51,004 bases of DNA from assembly GCA_039182735.1 (NCBI GenBank), contig JBCDCB010000021.1, positions 1 to 51,004 on the forward strand. The letters are read 5' to 3'. Below the pieces are notes generated by a model. That model did not search any database. It saw only the letters and a list, made by a program, of their open reading frames with translations, and was not told where the DNA came from. Numbering within the stretch: the stretch's first letter is position 1; every line of letters starts with the position of its first letter. This stretch comes from JBCDCB01 sp039182735 (GTDB taxonomy: Bacteria > Planctomycetota > Phycisphaerae > Phycisphaerales > UBA1924). The translations under genes and the position numbers were made by a program. Positions 1 through 8,153 of this stretch are shown here, in pieces.

Positions 1-62
1 AGCACCTCCGCCTCACGCAGTTTGCCGATGATCTGCTCCGCCGAATGCCTGATCCGTGCCAT
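1..62 (-). CDS. IS3-family transposase OrfA, N-terminal fragment (runs off window)
   Basis: Starting at the ATG at 62-60 on the minus strand, the only frame that makes sense reads MARIRHS followed by AEQIIGKLREAEV and continues off the window. This is the typical start of the small helix-turn-helix protein (OrfA) of IS3-family elements, which binds the element ends and is joined to the DDE catalytic OrfB by frameshifting. Only 20 residues are inside the window, so the group within IS3 and whether the element is intact cannot be told. A candidate terminal repeat lies about 65 bases upstream (128-140). Confidence 0.75.
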   Translation of the reverse strand, partial: MARIRHSAEQIIGKLREAEV

Positions 63-140
63 GAAATCCCGCCTTCCCAGATGCGTCCGATGCCGTGCAT
101 TCTCGCATAGCAACCGGACTGGTTTCTGGGGGGCAGATCA
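1..140 (-). mobile_element. Left end of an IS3-family insertion sequence (partial)
   Basis: The element contains the OrfA start at 62 and about 78 bases of leader. On the minus strand the leader opens with TGATCTGCCCCCC (140-128), a TG-start and C-run that is the style of IS3-family terminal inverted repeats. The other end is outside the window, so neither the matching repeat nor a target-site duplication can be confirmed. The boundary at 140 is my estimate. Confidence 0.55.
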
Positions 141-318
141 CAGGCATCCTGTGCATTTGAGGGAGACGATACGAATCGTGTTCTGGGAACAGCGCCTCAA
201 ACAGACGTTTGTCCTTACTGAGTACCTCCAGCACGCGTTCTGCGATGGGGCGCGTGATCGGTATCGGTTGATCGCCGAGGTCGAGATCTACTCCATCATC
301 TGTGTCGTTCAAACTCAT
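141..318 (-). pseudogene. Hypothetical protein 5' fragment interrupted by the IS element
   Basis: An ATG at 318 opens a frame beginning MSLNDTDDGVDLDLGDQPIP, with protein-like composition for about 58 residues. The same frame then runs into the presumed IS end at about 140 and would stop at 13-15 inside the transposase gene. The sequence after residue 58 translates IS DNA and has no coding character. I infer a host gene whose 3' part was displaced by the insertion. The function is unrecognised: the fragment is acidic at its start and otherwise a soluble, probably helical stretch. No good Shine-Dalgarno is visible upstream, so the gene may have been weakly expressed. Confidence 0.45.
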
Positions 319-509
319 ACGAATGAAGTGCCACAGATGAACAACAGCGTCAAGAGTGCGGGCAAGGGTTGCGGCAATGTGTCGCAGTACCCAATGCGGC
401 CCCAGCTCTCCGGCCGAGAGTGCGATGGGAACATCGTCCGAGGCGCGTCATCGGGCTCAAATGGAACACTTCCGGGAACACAGGCACGACCGGACTCATG
501 CCCATTGCC

Positions 510-536
510 GCAAGCCACCGAGTGTCAGTGGCTTGC
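510..536 (-). terminator. Stem-loop just downstream of tRNA-Ser
   Basis: GCAAGCCAC and GTGGCTTGC form a perfect 9-bp stem around a 9-nt loop. It sits 20 nt beyond the tRNA 3' end on the minus strand. No T-run follows, so this would be a non-canonical terminator or a 3' processing signal. Confidence 0.45.
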
Positions 537-556
537 AGCGGTGTGTTCTCTGAAAG

Positions 557-643
557 CGGAGAGGGGGGGATTCGAACCCCCGAGGGGCGTAAACCCCCAC
601 ACGAATTCCAATCGTGCGCCTTAAACCGCTCAGCCACCTCTCC
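557..643 (-). tRNA. tRNA-Ser (anticodon GGA, reads UCC/UCU)
   Basis: The minus strand folds as a class II tRNA of 87 nt. The 7-bp acceptor stem is GGAGAGG / CCTCTCC with discriminator G. The D arm has the serine-type GCTGAGCGG start. The anticodon stem CACGA/TCGTG encloses TTGGAAT, so the anticodon is GGA. A long variable arm follows, and the T arm is GGGGG-TTCGAAT-CCCCC. The G discriminator and long variable arm fit seryl-tRNA synthetase recognition. The 3' CCA is not encoded (CTT follows), so it must be added by CCA-adding enzyme. It is transcribed away from the plus-strand mrp operon. Confidence 0.96.
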
Positions 644-925
644 GTGCGATCGGTCTCGTGGACCGGCGAGGGTCCCCGATGCCGGGGCGGGCGTCAAGCC
701 GATCGACACGCCGTCGCGACGATCATTGGAGGACCGAGTCGCGCGGGTCAAGCCACGCCGCCGGGTCGCCGATCGAGCCGATCAACGGAGCACGCCGAAC
801 AGATGCGGGGCGTCTGCGGAGCGACGCGTGTGCCTGCGCGCCGTCGTTCGGGTGTCGTGGCTACTATCCGCCCCTCATCATTGATGGGACGGGCAGGTTG
901 GGCAGATGCGGGAGGATCGCTGGTC

Positions 926-3232
926 GTGATCGCGGGTTCGGTTGCCATCCTGGTGGTCCTCGCGGTCCTGGCCCCGATACTGCATCGCCTGTCCGCGTGG
1001 CTGACGAGCGTGATCGTTGCCGGCACCAGCATCGCGATCGGCGCGCTGTATGCACTGCGCGCACCCGAGGTCCTCGCGGGCGAAGTCTTCGTCGAGTCGT
1101 GGCCCTGGGTCGAGCAACTCGGGCTCTCCCTCTCGTTCCGTTTGGACGGGCTCTCGATGCTCTTTGCGCTGCTCATCAGCGTGATCGGCGGGCTCGTCCT
1201 CCTCTTTTCCGGCGGGTACTTCCGCGGCGATGCGCGCGGCGGGCGCTTCTACGCCACGCTGCTCGCGTTCATGGCCTCGATGCTCGGGCTCGTCGTCGCG
1301 GACAACCTGCTCCTGATCTTCGCGTTCTGGGAGCTGACCAGCATCACTTCGTTCCTGCTCATCGGCTTCGGGCACGAGCGCGAGCGATCTCGCTGGGCCG
1401 CTGTGCAGGCGCTGCTTGTCACGGGCCTCGGCGGGCTGGTGCTGCTGGCCGGGCTGCTGCTGCTTGGGTTCGCGGCGGGCACGTTCGAGGTGCGCGAGCT
1501 CGTCGATTCCGACATCCGCGATCACGCGCTCTACGTCCCCGCGGTGATCTGTGTGCTCGTGGGCTGCTTTTCGAAGAGCGCGATCTTCCCGTTCCACTTC
1601 TGGCTGCCGAACGCGATGGAGGCGCCGTCGCCGGTCAGTGCGCTGCTCCACTCCTCGACCATGGTCAAGGCGGGCGTCTATCTCATCGCGCGACTGCATC
1701 CCAGCGTCGGTGGCACGCTGCTGTGGGACGACGCGCTCATCATCTTCGGCGGCATCACCATGGTGCTCGGCGCCTTCCATTCCACACGTAAGCGAGCGCT
1801 CAAGCCGATCCTCGCGTACTCCACGGTCAGTTCGTTGGGCGTGCTCGTGATGCTCATCGGAATGGGTGCGGCGAAGGCCGCCGCCGCGTATCTGCTCGCG
1901 CACGCCATGTTCAAGGCGTGCCTTTTCCTTGCCGCCGGCGCGATCACCAAGATCACAGGCGAGAAGGAGCCGGAGCGTCTCGGCGGGCTGATCCGCGTGA
2001 CGCCGATCCTCTCGATCGCCGCGGCGCTCGGAGCGCTTTCACTCGCGGGCATGTTCCCGCTCGCGGGGTTCGTCGGCAAAGAACTCGTGCTCAAAGCCGG
2101 GCTCGCGCATCCGGAGTGGGCGACCGCGGTCACCATCGCGACGGTCGTCGCCGCGGTCTTCACCGTGATGGCGGCGTGCGTCGTCGGGTTCCGCCCGTTC
2201 TTCGGCAAGCCCGCGGATCCGAATCTCAAGGCGAAGCCCGCGGAATGGCGGCTGTGGCTCGGCCCGCTGCTGCTCGGAATCGCCGGAATGATCGCGGGCG
2301 TCGCCCCCGCGCTCTTCGCGCAGCCGCTCGTCGAGAGCACGATCGTCTCGATCAGCGGCGCGCCGTACACGGGCGACATCAAGCTGCAGTTCGCGGAACT
2401 GCTGTGGCCGCCGACAACCGCGACGATCCTCAGCATCGTCGCCCTCACGCTCGGCGTGGGCTTGTACGCGATGCGCGCGCTGTACCGGCGCATCACCACA
2501 GCGCCCGCATGGCTCGCTTGGCTCCACGCCGACGACTTTTACGACCACGCCGTGAAGGGCTCGCTCGGACTCGGAGGGCTGACGACGCGGCTCATCCAGA
2601 ACGGGCACCTGCACTCGTACGTGCGCAACACGCTTCTGGCGATGGTGCTCATCGTCGCACCGGCGGTCTTCCGGACGGACGCCGCGGAGGGGCAGCCCTG
2701 GGCGATCACGTTCCTCGACGGGCTGATCGCGGTCTCCATCATCGCGTGCGCGCTCGTATCGGTGATGCTGACTTCTGCGCTCGCCGCCGTCGCGACACTC
2801 GGCGGCATCGGGTTCCTCATGGCGCTGCTCTTCGTGCTCTACGGGGTGCCCGACGTCGCGATGACGCAGTTCGCCGTCGAGACGCTCATCGTGATCATCT
2901 TCGTGCTCGTGATTTATCACCTGCCCAAGCTGCGGAGCCTGACAAGCGGGCCGCGCCGGGCGACGGACGCGACGGTCGCCGCGGGCTTCGGGCTGGTGAT
3001 GGGCGCGTTCGCCTACCTCGCCGCGGTGCGTGACGTCGCGGACCCGGTCTCGGAAGAGCATGCGCTCCGATCGATGCCCGAGGGATTCGGGCGCAACATC
3101 GTCAACGTGATCCTCGTTGACTTCCGCGCGCTCGACACGTTCGGCGAGATCTTCGTCCTCGCGATCGCGGCGACGGGCGTCTACACGCTCCTCCGACTCC
3201 GCACGCGACCAGAGATGAAGGAGCGATCGTGA
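926..3232 (+). CDS. mrpA: Mrp/Mnh-type Na+/H+ antiporter subunit A (first operon)
   Basis: Large membrane subunit of the Mrp multi-subunit Na+(K+)/H+ antiporter, related to NuoL of complex I. The complex I-like core has the conserved Glu in FWELTSITSFLLIG and the Lys in STMVKAGVYLIARLHP, both part of the proton path. The C-terminal third carries the MrpA-specific DUF4040-like part (YGVPDVAMTQFAVETL) and an MrpB-like helix region (LVDFRALDTFGEIFVLAI). The frame is open back to 614, but that stretch overlaps the tRNA and has no protein character. I choose GTG 926, with GGAGG at 911-915; ATG 884 is the alternative and lacks a Shine-Dalgarno. The length of 768 aa is normal for the family. First gene of a seven-gene operon; its stop overlaps mrpB by 4 nt. 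Confidence 0.93.
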   Translation: MIAGSVAILVVLAVLAPILHRLSAWLTSVIVAGTSIAIGALYALRAPEVLAGEVFVESWPWVEQLGLSLSFRLDGLSMLFALLISVIGGLVLLFSGGYFRGDARGGRFYATLLAFMASMLGLVVADNLLLIFAFWELTSITSFLLIGFGHERERSRWAAVQALLVTGLGGLVLLAGLLLLGFAAGTFEVRELVDSDIRDHALYVPAVICVLVGCFSKSAIFPFHFWLPNAMEAPSPVSALLHSSTMVKAGVYLIARLHPSVGGTLLWDDALIIFGGITMVLGAFHSTRKRALKPILAYSTVSSLGVLVMLIGMGAAKAAAAYLLAHAMFKACLFLAAGAITKITGEKEPERLGGLIRVTPILSIAAALGALSLAGMFPLAGFVGKELVLKAGLAHPEWATAVTIATVVAAVFTVMAACVVGFRPFFGKPADPNLKAKPAEWRLWLGPLLLGIAGMIAGVAPALFAQPLVESTIVSISGAPYTGDIKLQFAELLWPPTTATILSIVALTLGVGLYAMRALYRRITTAPAWLAWLHADDFYDHAVKGSLGLGGLTTRLIQNGHLHSYVRNTLLAMVLIVAPAVFRTDAAEGQPWAITFLDGLIAVSIIACALVSVMLTSALAAVATLGGIGFLMALLFVLYGVPDVAMTQFAVETLIVIIFVLVIYHLPKLRSLTSGPRRATDATVAAGFGLVMGAFAYLAAVRDVADPVSEEHALRSMPEGFGRNIVNVILVDFRALDTFGEIFVLAIAATGVYTLLRLRTRPEMKERS

Positions 3233-3669
3233 AGTCCCTGGTGCTGCAAACCGCGACACGCATCCTTCTCCCCGTGATGCTCATCGTCTCGCTCTACGCA
3301 CTGATCCGCGGGCACAACGAGCCGGGCGGCGGGTTCATCGGCGGGCTGCTCGCCGCCTCGGGCTTTGCGCTCTATGCGCTCGCGTTCGATGTCGAGAGCG
3401 CTCGACGGGTCCTGCGCACCTCCCCCGGAACCCTTATCGGCGGCGGGCTCATCGTCGCGGTGCTGAGCGGTGTGCCGGCGCTCTTCGACGGCGGCGTCTA
3501 CATGGAGGGGCGTTGGACGAGCCTCGATATCCCGGGCATGTCGTCGCCCTTCAAGCTCGGGACGCCGCTGCTGTTCGACATCGGGGTGTACCTCGTCGTC
3601 ATCGGGATCGTGCTGCTCATGACCTTCGCGCTGGAGGATCGCCACGATGGCGCTGCTGCTCGCAATTAG
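3229..3669 (+). CDS. mrpB: Mrp antiporter subunit B
   Basis: Small 146-aa membrane subunit of the Mrp complex. It has four predicted membrane segments and the family signature RGHNEPGGGFIGGLL near residue 30. The GTG start at 3229 overlaps the mrpA stop (GTGA) and is preceded by a good GGAG site inside mrpA. A separate mrpB makes this a seven-gene (group 1 type) operon, unlike the fused A-B of the second set at 12792-15773. The last 23 nt overlap mrpC. Confidence 0.93.
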   Translation: MKSLVLQTATRILLPVMLIVSLYALIRGHNEPGGGFIGGLLAASGFALYALAFDVESARRVLRTSPGTLIGGGLIVAVLSGVPALFDGGVYMEGRWTSLDIPGMSSPFKLGTPLLFDIGVYLVVIGIVLLMTFALEDRHDGAAARN

Positions 3670-3994
3670 TACGGGTGTGCTCTTCGCGTGCGGGGCGTAC
3701 ATGCTCATGCGCCGGAGCTTCGTGAAGCTCGTGATCGGGCTGGTGCTCGTCGGGCACGGCGCGAACCTGCTGATCTTCATGGCGGCGCGTCCCGTCGCGG
3801 GGCGCTCGCCGCTCATCGAGAAGGGCGAGCAGACGCTCGAAGGCCCCTTCAGCGACCCGCTCCCCGCGGCGCTCATCCTGACCGCCATCGTGATCGCGTT
3901 CGGGATCGTCTCGTACACGATCGTGCTCATCAAACGCACCTTCCAGGACCTCGGGACCGACGACCTCCAGGCGCTCACCTCGACCGATCGCTGA
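3647..3994 (+). CDS. mrpC: Mrp antiporter subunit C (NuoK-like)
   Basis: A 115-aa, three-helix subunit homologous to NuoK of complex I. Recognised by LVIGLVLVGHGANLLIF in the second helix and DPLPAALILTAIVIAFG in the third. In the complex it lies between A and D and contributes to the central hydrophilic axis. The start overlaps mrpB by 23 nt and mrpD begins 3 nt after the stop, indicating translational coupling. The C-terminus ends in a short soluble tail. Confidence 0.93.
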   Translation: MALLLAISTGVLFACGAYMLMRRSFVKLVIGLVLVGHGANLLIFMAARPVAGRSPLIEKGEQTLEGPFSDPLPAALILTAIVIAFGIVSYTIVLIKRTFQDLGTDDLQALTSTDR

Positions 3995-3997
3995 CCC

Positions 3998-5542
3998 ATG
4001 CTGATCACGCTGCCCATCCTGTTGCCGCTGCTCGCGGCCTCGGTCTGCCTCCTCTTCTGGGGACGCGTGCGCCTGCATAAGGCGATCGCGGTGCTGACGA
4101 TGGGCGGACACCTGTGGGCATCGATCACGCTGCTCGCGCAGGTCCGCGCGAGCGGGATCATCCATGCCGACATCGGCGGATGGGACGCGCCCATCGGGAT
4201 CACGCTCGTCGGCGACTTGCTCTCGTGCCTGATGGCGCTGCTGACGTCGATCGTCGGGTTCGCCGCGGTGCTCTTCTCCTGCGCCGCGACCGACGACGAG
4301 CGCGCGCGCTTCGGGCACTTCCCGCTCATGCTCTCGCTGCTCGGCGCTGTCTCCGGCGCGTTTCTCACCGGCGACCTCTTCAACCTGTACGTCTGGTTCG
4401 AGCTGCTGCTGCTCTCGTCGTTCGTGCTGCTCACGCTCGGCGGCGGTCGCCTGCAGTTCGAGGGCGCGATCAAGTACGTCACGCTCAACCTCGTGTCGTC
4501 GATGATCTTCCTCGCGTCGATCGGTGTGGTGTACGGCTTCACCGGGACGCTGAACATGGCGGACCTCGCCGTCCGCCTCGATGAACTCCCGCCCGCGGAC
4601 GCGACGATGCTCGCGGCGCCGCTGCTCGTCTCCTTCGGGATCAAGGCCGCCGTCTTCCCGTTCTTCAACTGGCTGCCGGCGTCGTACCACACGCCGCCGC
4701 CCGTGGTCTCGGCGCTCTTCGCGGGGCTGCTCACCAAGGTCGGGGTCTACGCCGTCATCCGCGCGTGCACGCTGATGTTCGATCAAGAGTGGGCGCTGCT
4801 GGGTGACGCGATCCTGATCGTTGCCGGGTTCACGATGGTCACCGGCGTGCTCGGCGCGATCTCGCAGAACGACATGCGCCGCATCCTCTCCTTCCACATC
4901 GTCAGCCAGATCGGGTACATGCTGATGGGCCTGGGCGTCGCGATGACCGTGCTCGCGCGGGGCGGCGACGCCGAAGCCGCCACACTCGCCGTCGCGGGGG
5001 CCGTCTTCTACATCCTGCACCACATCATCGTGAAGACGAACCTCTTCCTCGTCAGCGGCGTCGTGCTGCACGCCACCGGCACGTCCGCGCTCGAACGCGT
5101 GAGCGGGCTCGTCCAGACACGCCCGCTGCTCGCGGCGCTCTTCTTCGTCTCGGCGATGTCGCTCGCCGGCATCCCGGTGCTCTCCGGGTTCTGGGCGAAG
5201 CTCGCGCTCGTCCGCGGCGGGCTGCAGGGCGGCGCGTACGCCATCGTCGCGGTTGCGCTCGCCGTCAGCCTGCTCACGCTCTTCTCGATGACGAAGATCT
5301 GGACGGGTGTCTTCTGGGGCGACCCGGAGGAGAAACCGACCGACGCCGGCGAGTACGCGCGCAGCGAATCTCGACTCCGCTTCCTGCTCGTTCCGATCAC
5401 GATGCTCGCGGTGCTGACCGTCGCCATCGGGTTCGGTGCGGCGCCGGTCTTCGACTTCGCGATGGAGACCGCCGAGCAGCTGCTCGATCCGAGCGGCTAC
5501 ATCGACGCGGTGCTCACGCCTCTGCCGGAGGTGACGCCGTGA
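3998..5542 (+). CDS. mrpD: Mrp antiporter subunit D (NuoN/NuoM-like)
   Basis: A 514-aa, antiporter-like subunit with about 14 membrane helices. The key Glu is in WFELLLLSSFVLLTL and the key Lys in SALFAGLLTKVGVYAVIR, the two residues of the proton-conducting motif in this family. LHHIIVKTNLFLVSGV marks the second half-channel. It follows mrpC after 3 nt. Its TGA is embedded in the GTGATG that starts mrpE. Length and motif content are normal, so the subunit is likely functional. Confidence 0.94.
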   Translation: MLITLPILLPLLAASVCLLFWGRVRLHKAIAVLTMGGHLWASITLLAQVRASGIIHADIGGWDAPIGITLVGDLLSCLMALLTSIVGFAAVLFSCAATDDERARFGHFPLMLSLLGAVSGAFLTGDLFNLYVWFELLLLSSFVLLTLGGGRLQFEGAIKYVTLNLVSSMIFLASIGVVYGFTGTLNMADLAVRLDELPPADATMLAAPLLVSFGIKAAVFPFFNWLPASYHTPPPVVSALFAGLLTKVGVYAVIRACTLMFDQEWALLGDAILIVAGFTMVTGVLGAISQNDMRRILSFHIVSQIGYMLMGLGVAMTVLARGGDAEAATLAVAGAVFYILHHIIVKTNLFLVSGVVLHATGTSALERVSGLVQTRPLLAALFFVSAMSLAGIPVLSGFWAKLALVRGGLQGGAYAIVAVALAVSLLTLFSMTKIWTGVFWGDPEEKPTDAGEYARSESRLRFLLVPITMLAVLTVAIGFGAAPVFDFAMETAEQLLDPSGYIDAVLTPLPEVTP

Positions 5543-6009
5543 TGCTCGCGATCAACATCGTGCTTGCGGTCGTGTGGATGATCGCGACCGGATCGCTGCA
5601 CGCGCGGGGGCTGCTTGTGGGGCTGATCCTCGGGTACGTGCTGCTCGGACTCGTGTCGCTCGTGCGGCCTATCGCGTACGTGCGCCGTGTCTGGGCCGGC
5701 ATGGTGCTGCTTGCGTTTGCGATTTACGAAGTCTTGCGCTCGAACCTCATCGTGGCGTGGTACACGGTCTCCGATCTCCGCGCCCTCGAGCCCGCGGTGC
5801 TGCGGGTGCCCCTCGAGCCCGATCTCACCAACGGCGAACTCACGCTCCTCTCGGTGCTCGTGACGCTCACGCCCGGGACGCTCTCGATCGACATCAGCCA
5901 GGATCGCCAGTCGCTCTACGTCCACATCATGCACGTTGAAGATCCCGACAAGGCCATCCGCTCCATCACAGACGGCTTCGAGCGTCGGATCCTGGAGATG
6001 CGACCATGA
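5539..6009 (+). CDS. mrpE: Mrp antiporter subunit E
   Basis: A 156-aa protein with two or three N-terminal helices and a small soluble C-terminal domain. Family hallmarks are SNLIVAWYTVSDLR and the turn LLSVLVTLTPGTLSID followed by LYVHIMHVED. The start is GTG 5539 or the adjacent ATG 5542; GGAGGTGA eight bases upstream serves either. It overlaps mrpD by 4 nt and mrpF by 4 nt (ATGA). Confidence 0.93.
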   Translation: MMLAINIVLAVVWMIATGSLHARGLLVGLILGYVLLGLVSLVRPIAYVRRVWAGMVLLAFAIYEVLRSNLIVAWYTVSDLRALEPAVLRVPLEPDLTNGELTLLSVLVTLTPGTLSIDISQDRQSLYVHIMHVEDPDKAIRSITDGFERRILEMRP

Positions 6010-6293
6010 TCCCGACCATCGACGACAACGTGCCCATCGCGCTGCTCATCTCCGCGGCGTTGCTGGGCTTCGGGATCTTTGTCTCCCTGTGGCGTTTGCT
6101 CGCCGGCCCGAGCCTGCCCGACCGCGTGATCGCGCTCGACCTGATCGGGTTCATGCTCGTCGGGCTCATGTGCCTCGCCGCGATCGTCACCGATCAGCAG
6201 CCGCTGCTTTCCGTCGCGCTCATGGCCGGGCTGATCCTTTTCCTCGGGACCACCGCGTTCGCGATCTACCTGCAGCGGAGGGGGGCGCCGTGA
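6006..6293 (+). CDS. mrpF: Mrp antiporter subunit F
   Basis: A 95-aa, three-helix subunit with the family motif AGPSLPDRVIALDLIGFM around residue 35, followed by the helix pair of the MrpF fold. The ATG overlaps the mrpE stop (ATGA), and the TGA overlaps the GTG of mrpG. In the complex F sits with E and G at the end distal to the A subunit and helps shape the sodium path. Confidence 0.93.
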   Translation: MIPTIDDNVPIALLISAALLGFGIFVSLWRLLAGPSLPDRVIALDLIGFMLVGLMCLAAIVTDQQPLLSVALMAGLILFLGTTAFAIYLQRRGAP

Positions 6294-6664
6294 CCATCGC
6301 CGAGGCCTTCACGTGGGGATTCGCCGTGATCGGCGCCGCGTTCTGTGCGATTGCGGCGATCGGCATCGTCCGCATGCCCGACCTCTATACGCGCATGCAG
6401 TCGGCGACAAAGGCCGGCTCGCTTGGTGTGGCGTGCGTTGCGCTCGCCGCCGGCACGCACTTCGCCAGCACCATCGCCGTGATCGAGGCCACGCTCGTCA
6501 TCGTCTTCCTTCTCGCGACTGCGCCGGTCGCGTCGATCCTCATCGCCCGCGCCGCCTACGGCATGGGTCTGCCGCTGTGGGAACAGACCACGCGCGACGA
6601 TCTCCGCGGCAACCTCGACGAGGGCGACGCGCCCCGTGCCGCGGAGCCCGACTCGAAGGGTTGA
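6290..6664 (+). CDS. mrpG: Mrp antiporter subunit G
   Basis: A 124-aa subunit with three helices. Its signature is IGIVRMPDLYTRMQSATKAG, followed by a Ser/Ala-rich helix and a polar C-terminal tail. I chose GTG 6290 because it overlaps the mrpF stop; the frame is open further upstream, but only as a shadow of mrpE/F. It is the last gene of the plus-strand operon. Its TGA (6662-6664) is one base away from the stop codon of the convergent antiporter gene at 6666. Confidence 0.93.
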   Translation: MTIAEAFTWGFAVIGAAFCAIAAIGIVRMPDLYTRMQSATKAGSLGVACVALAAGTHFASTIAVIEATLVIVFLLATAPVASILIARAAYGMGLPLWEQTTRDDLRGNLDEGDAPRAAEPDSKG

Positions 6665-6665
6665 C

Positions 6666-8153
6666 TCAGTCCTTCTGCACCTCGCCGGCCCGCTCCAGCC
6701 CGTACTTGAAGAGGATCGGGCCGATCAACTCGTTGCACGCGATGGTTGAAAGCAGGATCGCGTACACCTTGTCTGAAAATGCGAACGCAGAGAACTCCTC
6801 CGCGATGACCGTCGCGAGCGCGAGGGAGATCCCGGCCTGCGGGATGAACGCCGTCCAGAGCCAGCGCGATGCCGGCGGGTCCATCCCCGAGAACTTGCAC
6901 CCGAGCCCTGTGCCCATCCACACGGACACGGCGCGCAACGAGAACAGCGCGAGCACATAGCCCCACACCTGCCCGAGCAGTCCCGGGTCGATCTTCGTCC
7001 CCGCGACCGCGAAGAAGAGCACGAAGACCGGGACCGACAGGTTCTCGATCGCGTTGAACAGATCTGGCTTGTAATCCTTGTAGCGGTTGGCGATCGTGAT
7101 CCCCGCCGCGAGCCCCACGAGAAGCGGTTTGAAGCCGTACTGCGCCGAGATCAGCGCGATCGCGAACGACCCGAGCGTGAGGATGATCGCGAGATACGCG
7201 TTGGTTCGGCGCAGGTACCACGCGAGCGCCACCCCCGTGAGCACGCCGAAGACCAGCGATCCACCGATCTGCTTCGTGAGCTTGAGCGCGATGGACTTCT
7301 GCTCGGGCGGCGTGCCCTCGGCGGGCGGCGCGACGTCCCCGTCCGTCGCCGGCGCGGTCGCCACGGCCTCCGGGGGGCTGTCGTCCGACAGCGCCTGCGC
7401 GCGCGCCGTCGAAGCCGCGTTTACCGAGAGCCCCAGCGCCACCGCGAAGGCCACGATCAGCAGCAGGTCCTTGCACACCGTCACCGAGACCGACGTCGAG
7501 GCCATGATGCCCTTCGCCTTGGTCTCGCTGAGCACCGCGATGACCACGGCCGGGGAGTTGGCCGTCGCCACGATCGCGATGACGATCGCCACGAGCACCA
7601 CGGTGCCCAGCCCGCCGTACTCCGAGAACACTGGGTTCTTCGAGAGCATGAACGTCATGAGCGACGCGACCGCGACGAGCACGAGCGTGAACTCGAACGC
7701 GAGGATCAGCGAGACGGACTTGAACGTGTCGCGGACTTCACGCAGGTCGATCTTGCAACCGGCTGTCAGCGCGATGATCGTGATCGCCAGGTCGTTCACG
7801 AGCAGCAGGTAGGGCTGCTGCTCTTTCGAGAGGACCCAGTTCACGTCGTCGCCAAAGAGGAACGCGCCGAACATCGGCGAAGCTAGGATCCCGAAGACGA
7901 GGTAGCCGGTGATGCGCGACGACCCGAGCCGCGATGCGAGCAGCCCGAAGAGCCACCCGCCCAGCAGCAGCATGCCCACGGCTTTCGCGGTCGCGACGAG
8001 CCCGGGCGGGAAAGCGTCGATCGCCCTGCCGAAGGGGTCCGACTCGGCGCTGAGCGGCTGCGCGACCTGGAAAGCGTTGCCCGCGAGCACGAAGCACACG
8101 AGCACGCCGATCGCCACGAGGATCGAGAGCCAGCTGTTCGCGTCGCGCTTCAT
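6666..8153 (-). CDS. CPA2-type cation/proton antiporter, membrane subunit with KD motif
   Basis: A 495-aa protein with about 12 membrane segments and the Na_H_Exchanger (CPA2, KefB/NapA-like) layout. Visible motifs are GSSRITGYLVFGIL, NDLAITIIALTAG and ANSPAVVIAVL, then a helix with VTVCKDLLLI (Lys228-Asp229) where classic members have ND, DD or QD. The substrate could be K+ or Na+; the unusual Lys-Asp pair does not settle it. A roughly 45-residue Pro/Ala-rich loop around residues 245-290 is missing from its paralogue at 15770-17161. No TrkA-N domain is attached. ATG 8153 overlaps the stop of the upstream partner gene (ATGA). It is the last gene of the long minus-strand unit. Confidence 0.87.
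   Translation of the reverse strand: MKRDANSWLSILVAIGVLVCFVLAGNAFQVAQPLSAESDPFGRAIDAFPPGLVATAKAVGMLLLGGWLFGLLASRLGSSRITGYLVFGILASPMFGAFLFGDDVNWVLSKEQQPYLLLVNDLAITIIALTAGCKIDLREVRDTFKSVSLILAFEFTLVLVAVASLMTFMLSKNPVFSEYGGLGTVVLVAIVIAIVATANSPAVVIAVLSETKAKGIMASTSVSVTVCKDLLLIVAFAVALGLSVNAASTARAQALSDDSPPEAVATAPATDGDVAPPAEGTPPEQKSIALKLTKQIGGSLVFGVLTGVALAWYLRRTNAYLAIILTLGSFAIALISAQYGFKPLLVGLAAGITIANRYKDYKPDLFNAIENLSVPVFVLFFAVAGTKIDPGLLGQVWGYVLALFSLRAVSVWMGTGLGCKFSGMDPPASRWLWTAFIPQAGISLALATVIAEEFSAFAFSDKVYAILLSTIACNELIGPILFKYGLERAGEVQKD

Noticed and set aside
614..925. N-terminal extension of mrpA starting at 614
   Set aside because: It overlaps the tRNA, has Arg/Ser-rich non-protein composition and lacks a Shine-Dalgarno. 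GTG 926 has GGAGG and starts with a membrane helix.
3181..4737. Long minus-strand ORF (518 codons) opposite mrpB-D
   Set aside because: Low-complexity Ser/Arg/Pro translation typical of the antisense frame in GC-rich DNA, opposite well-supported genes.
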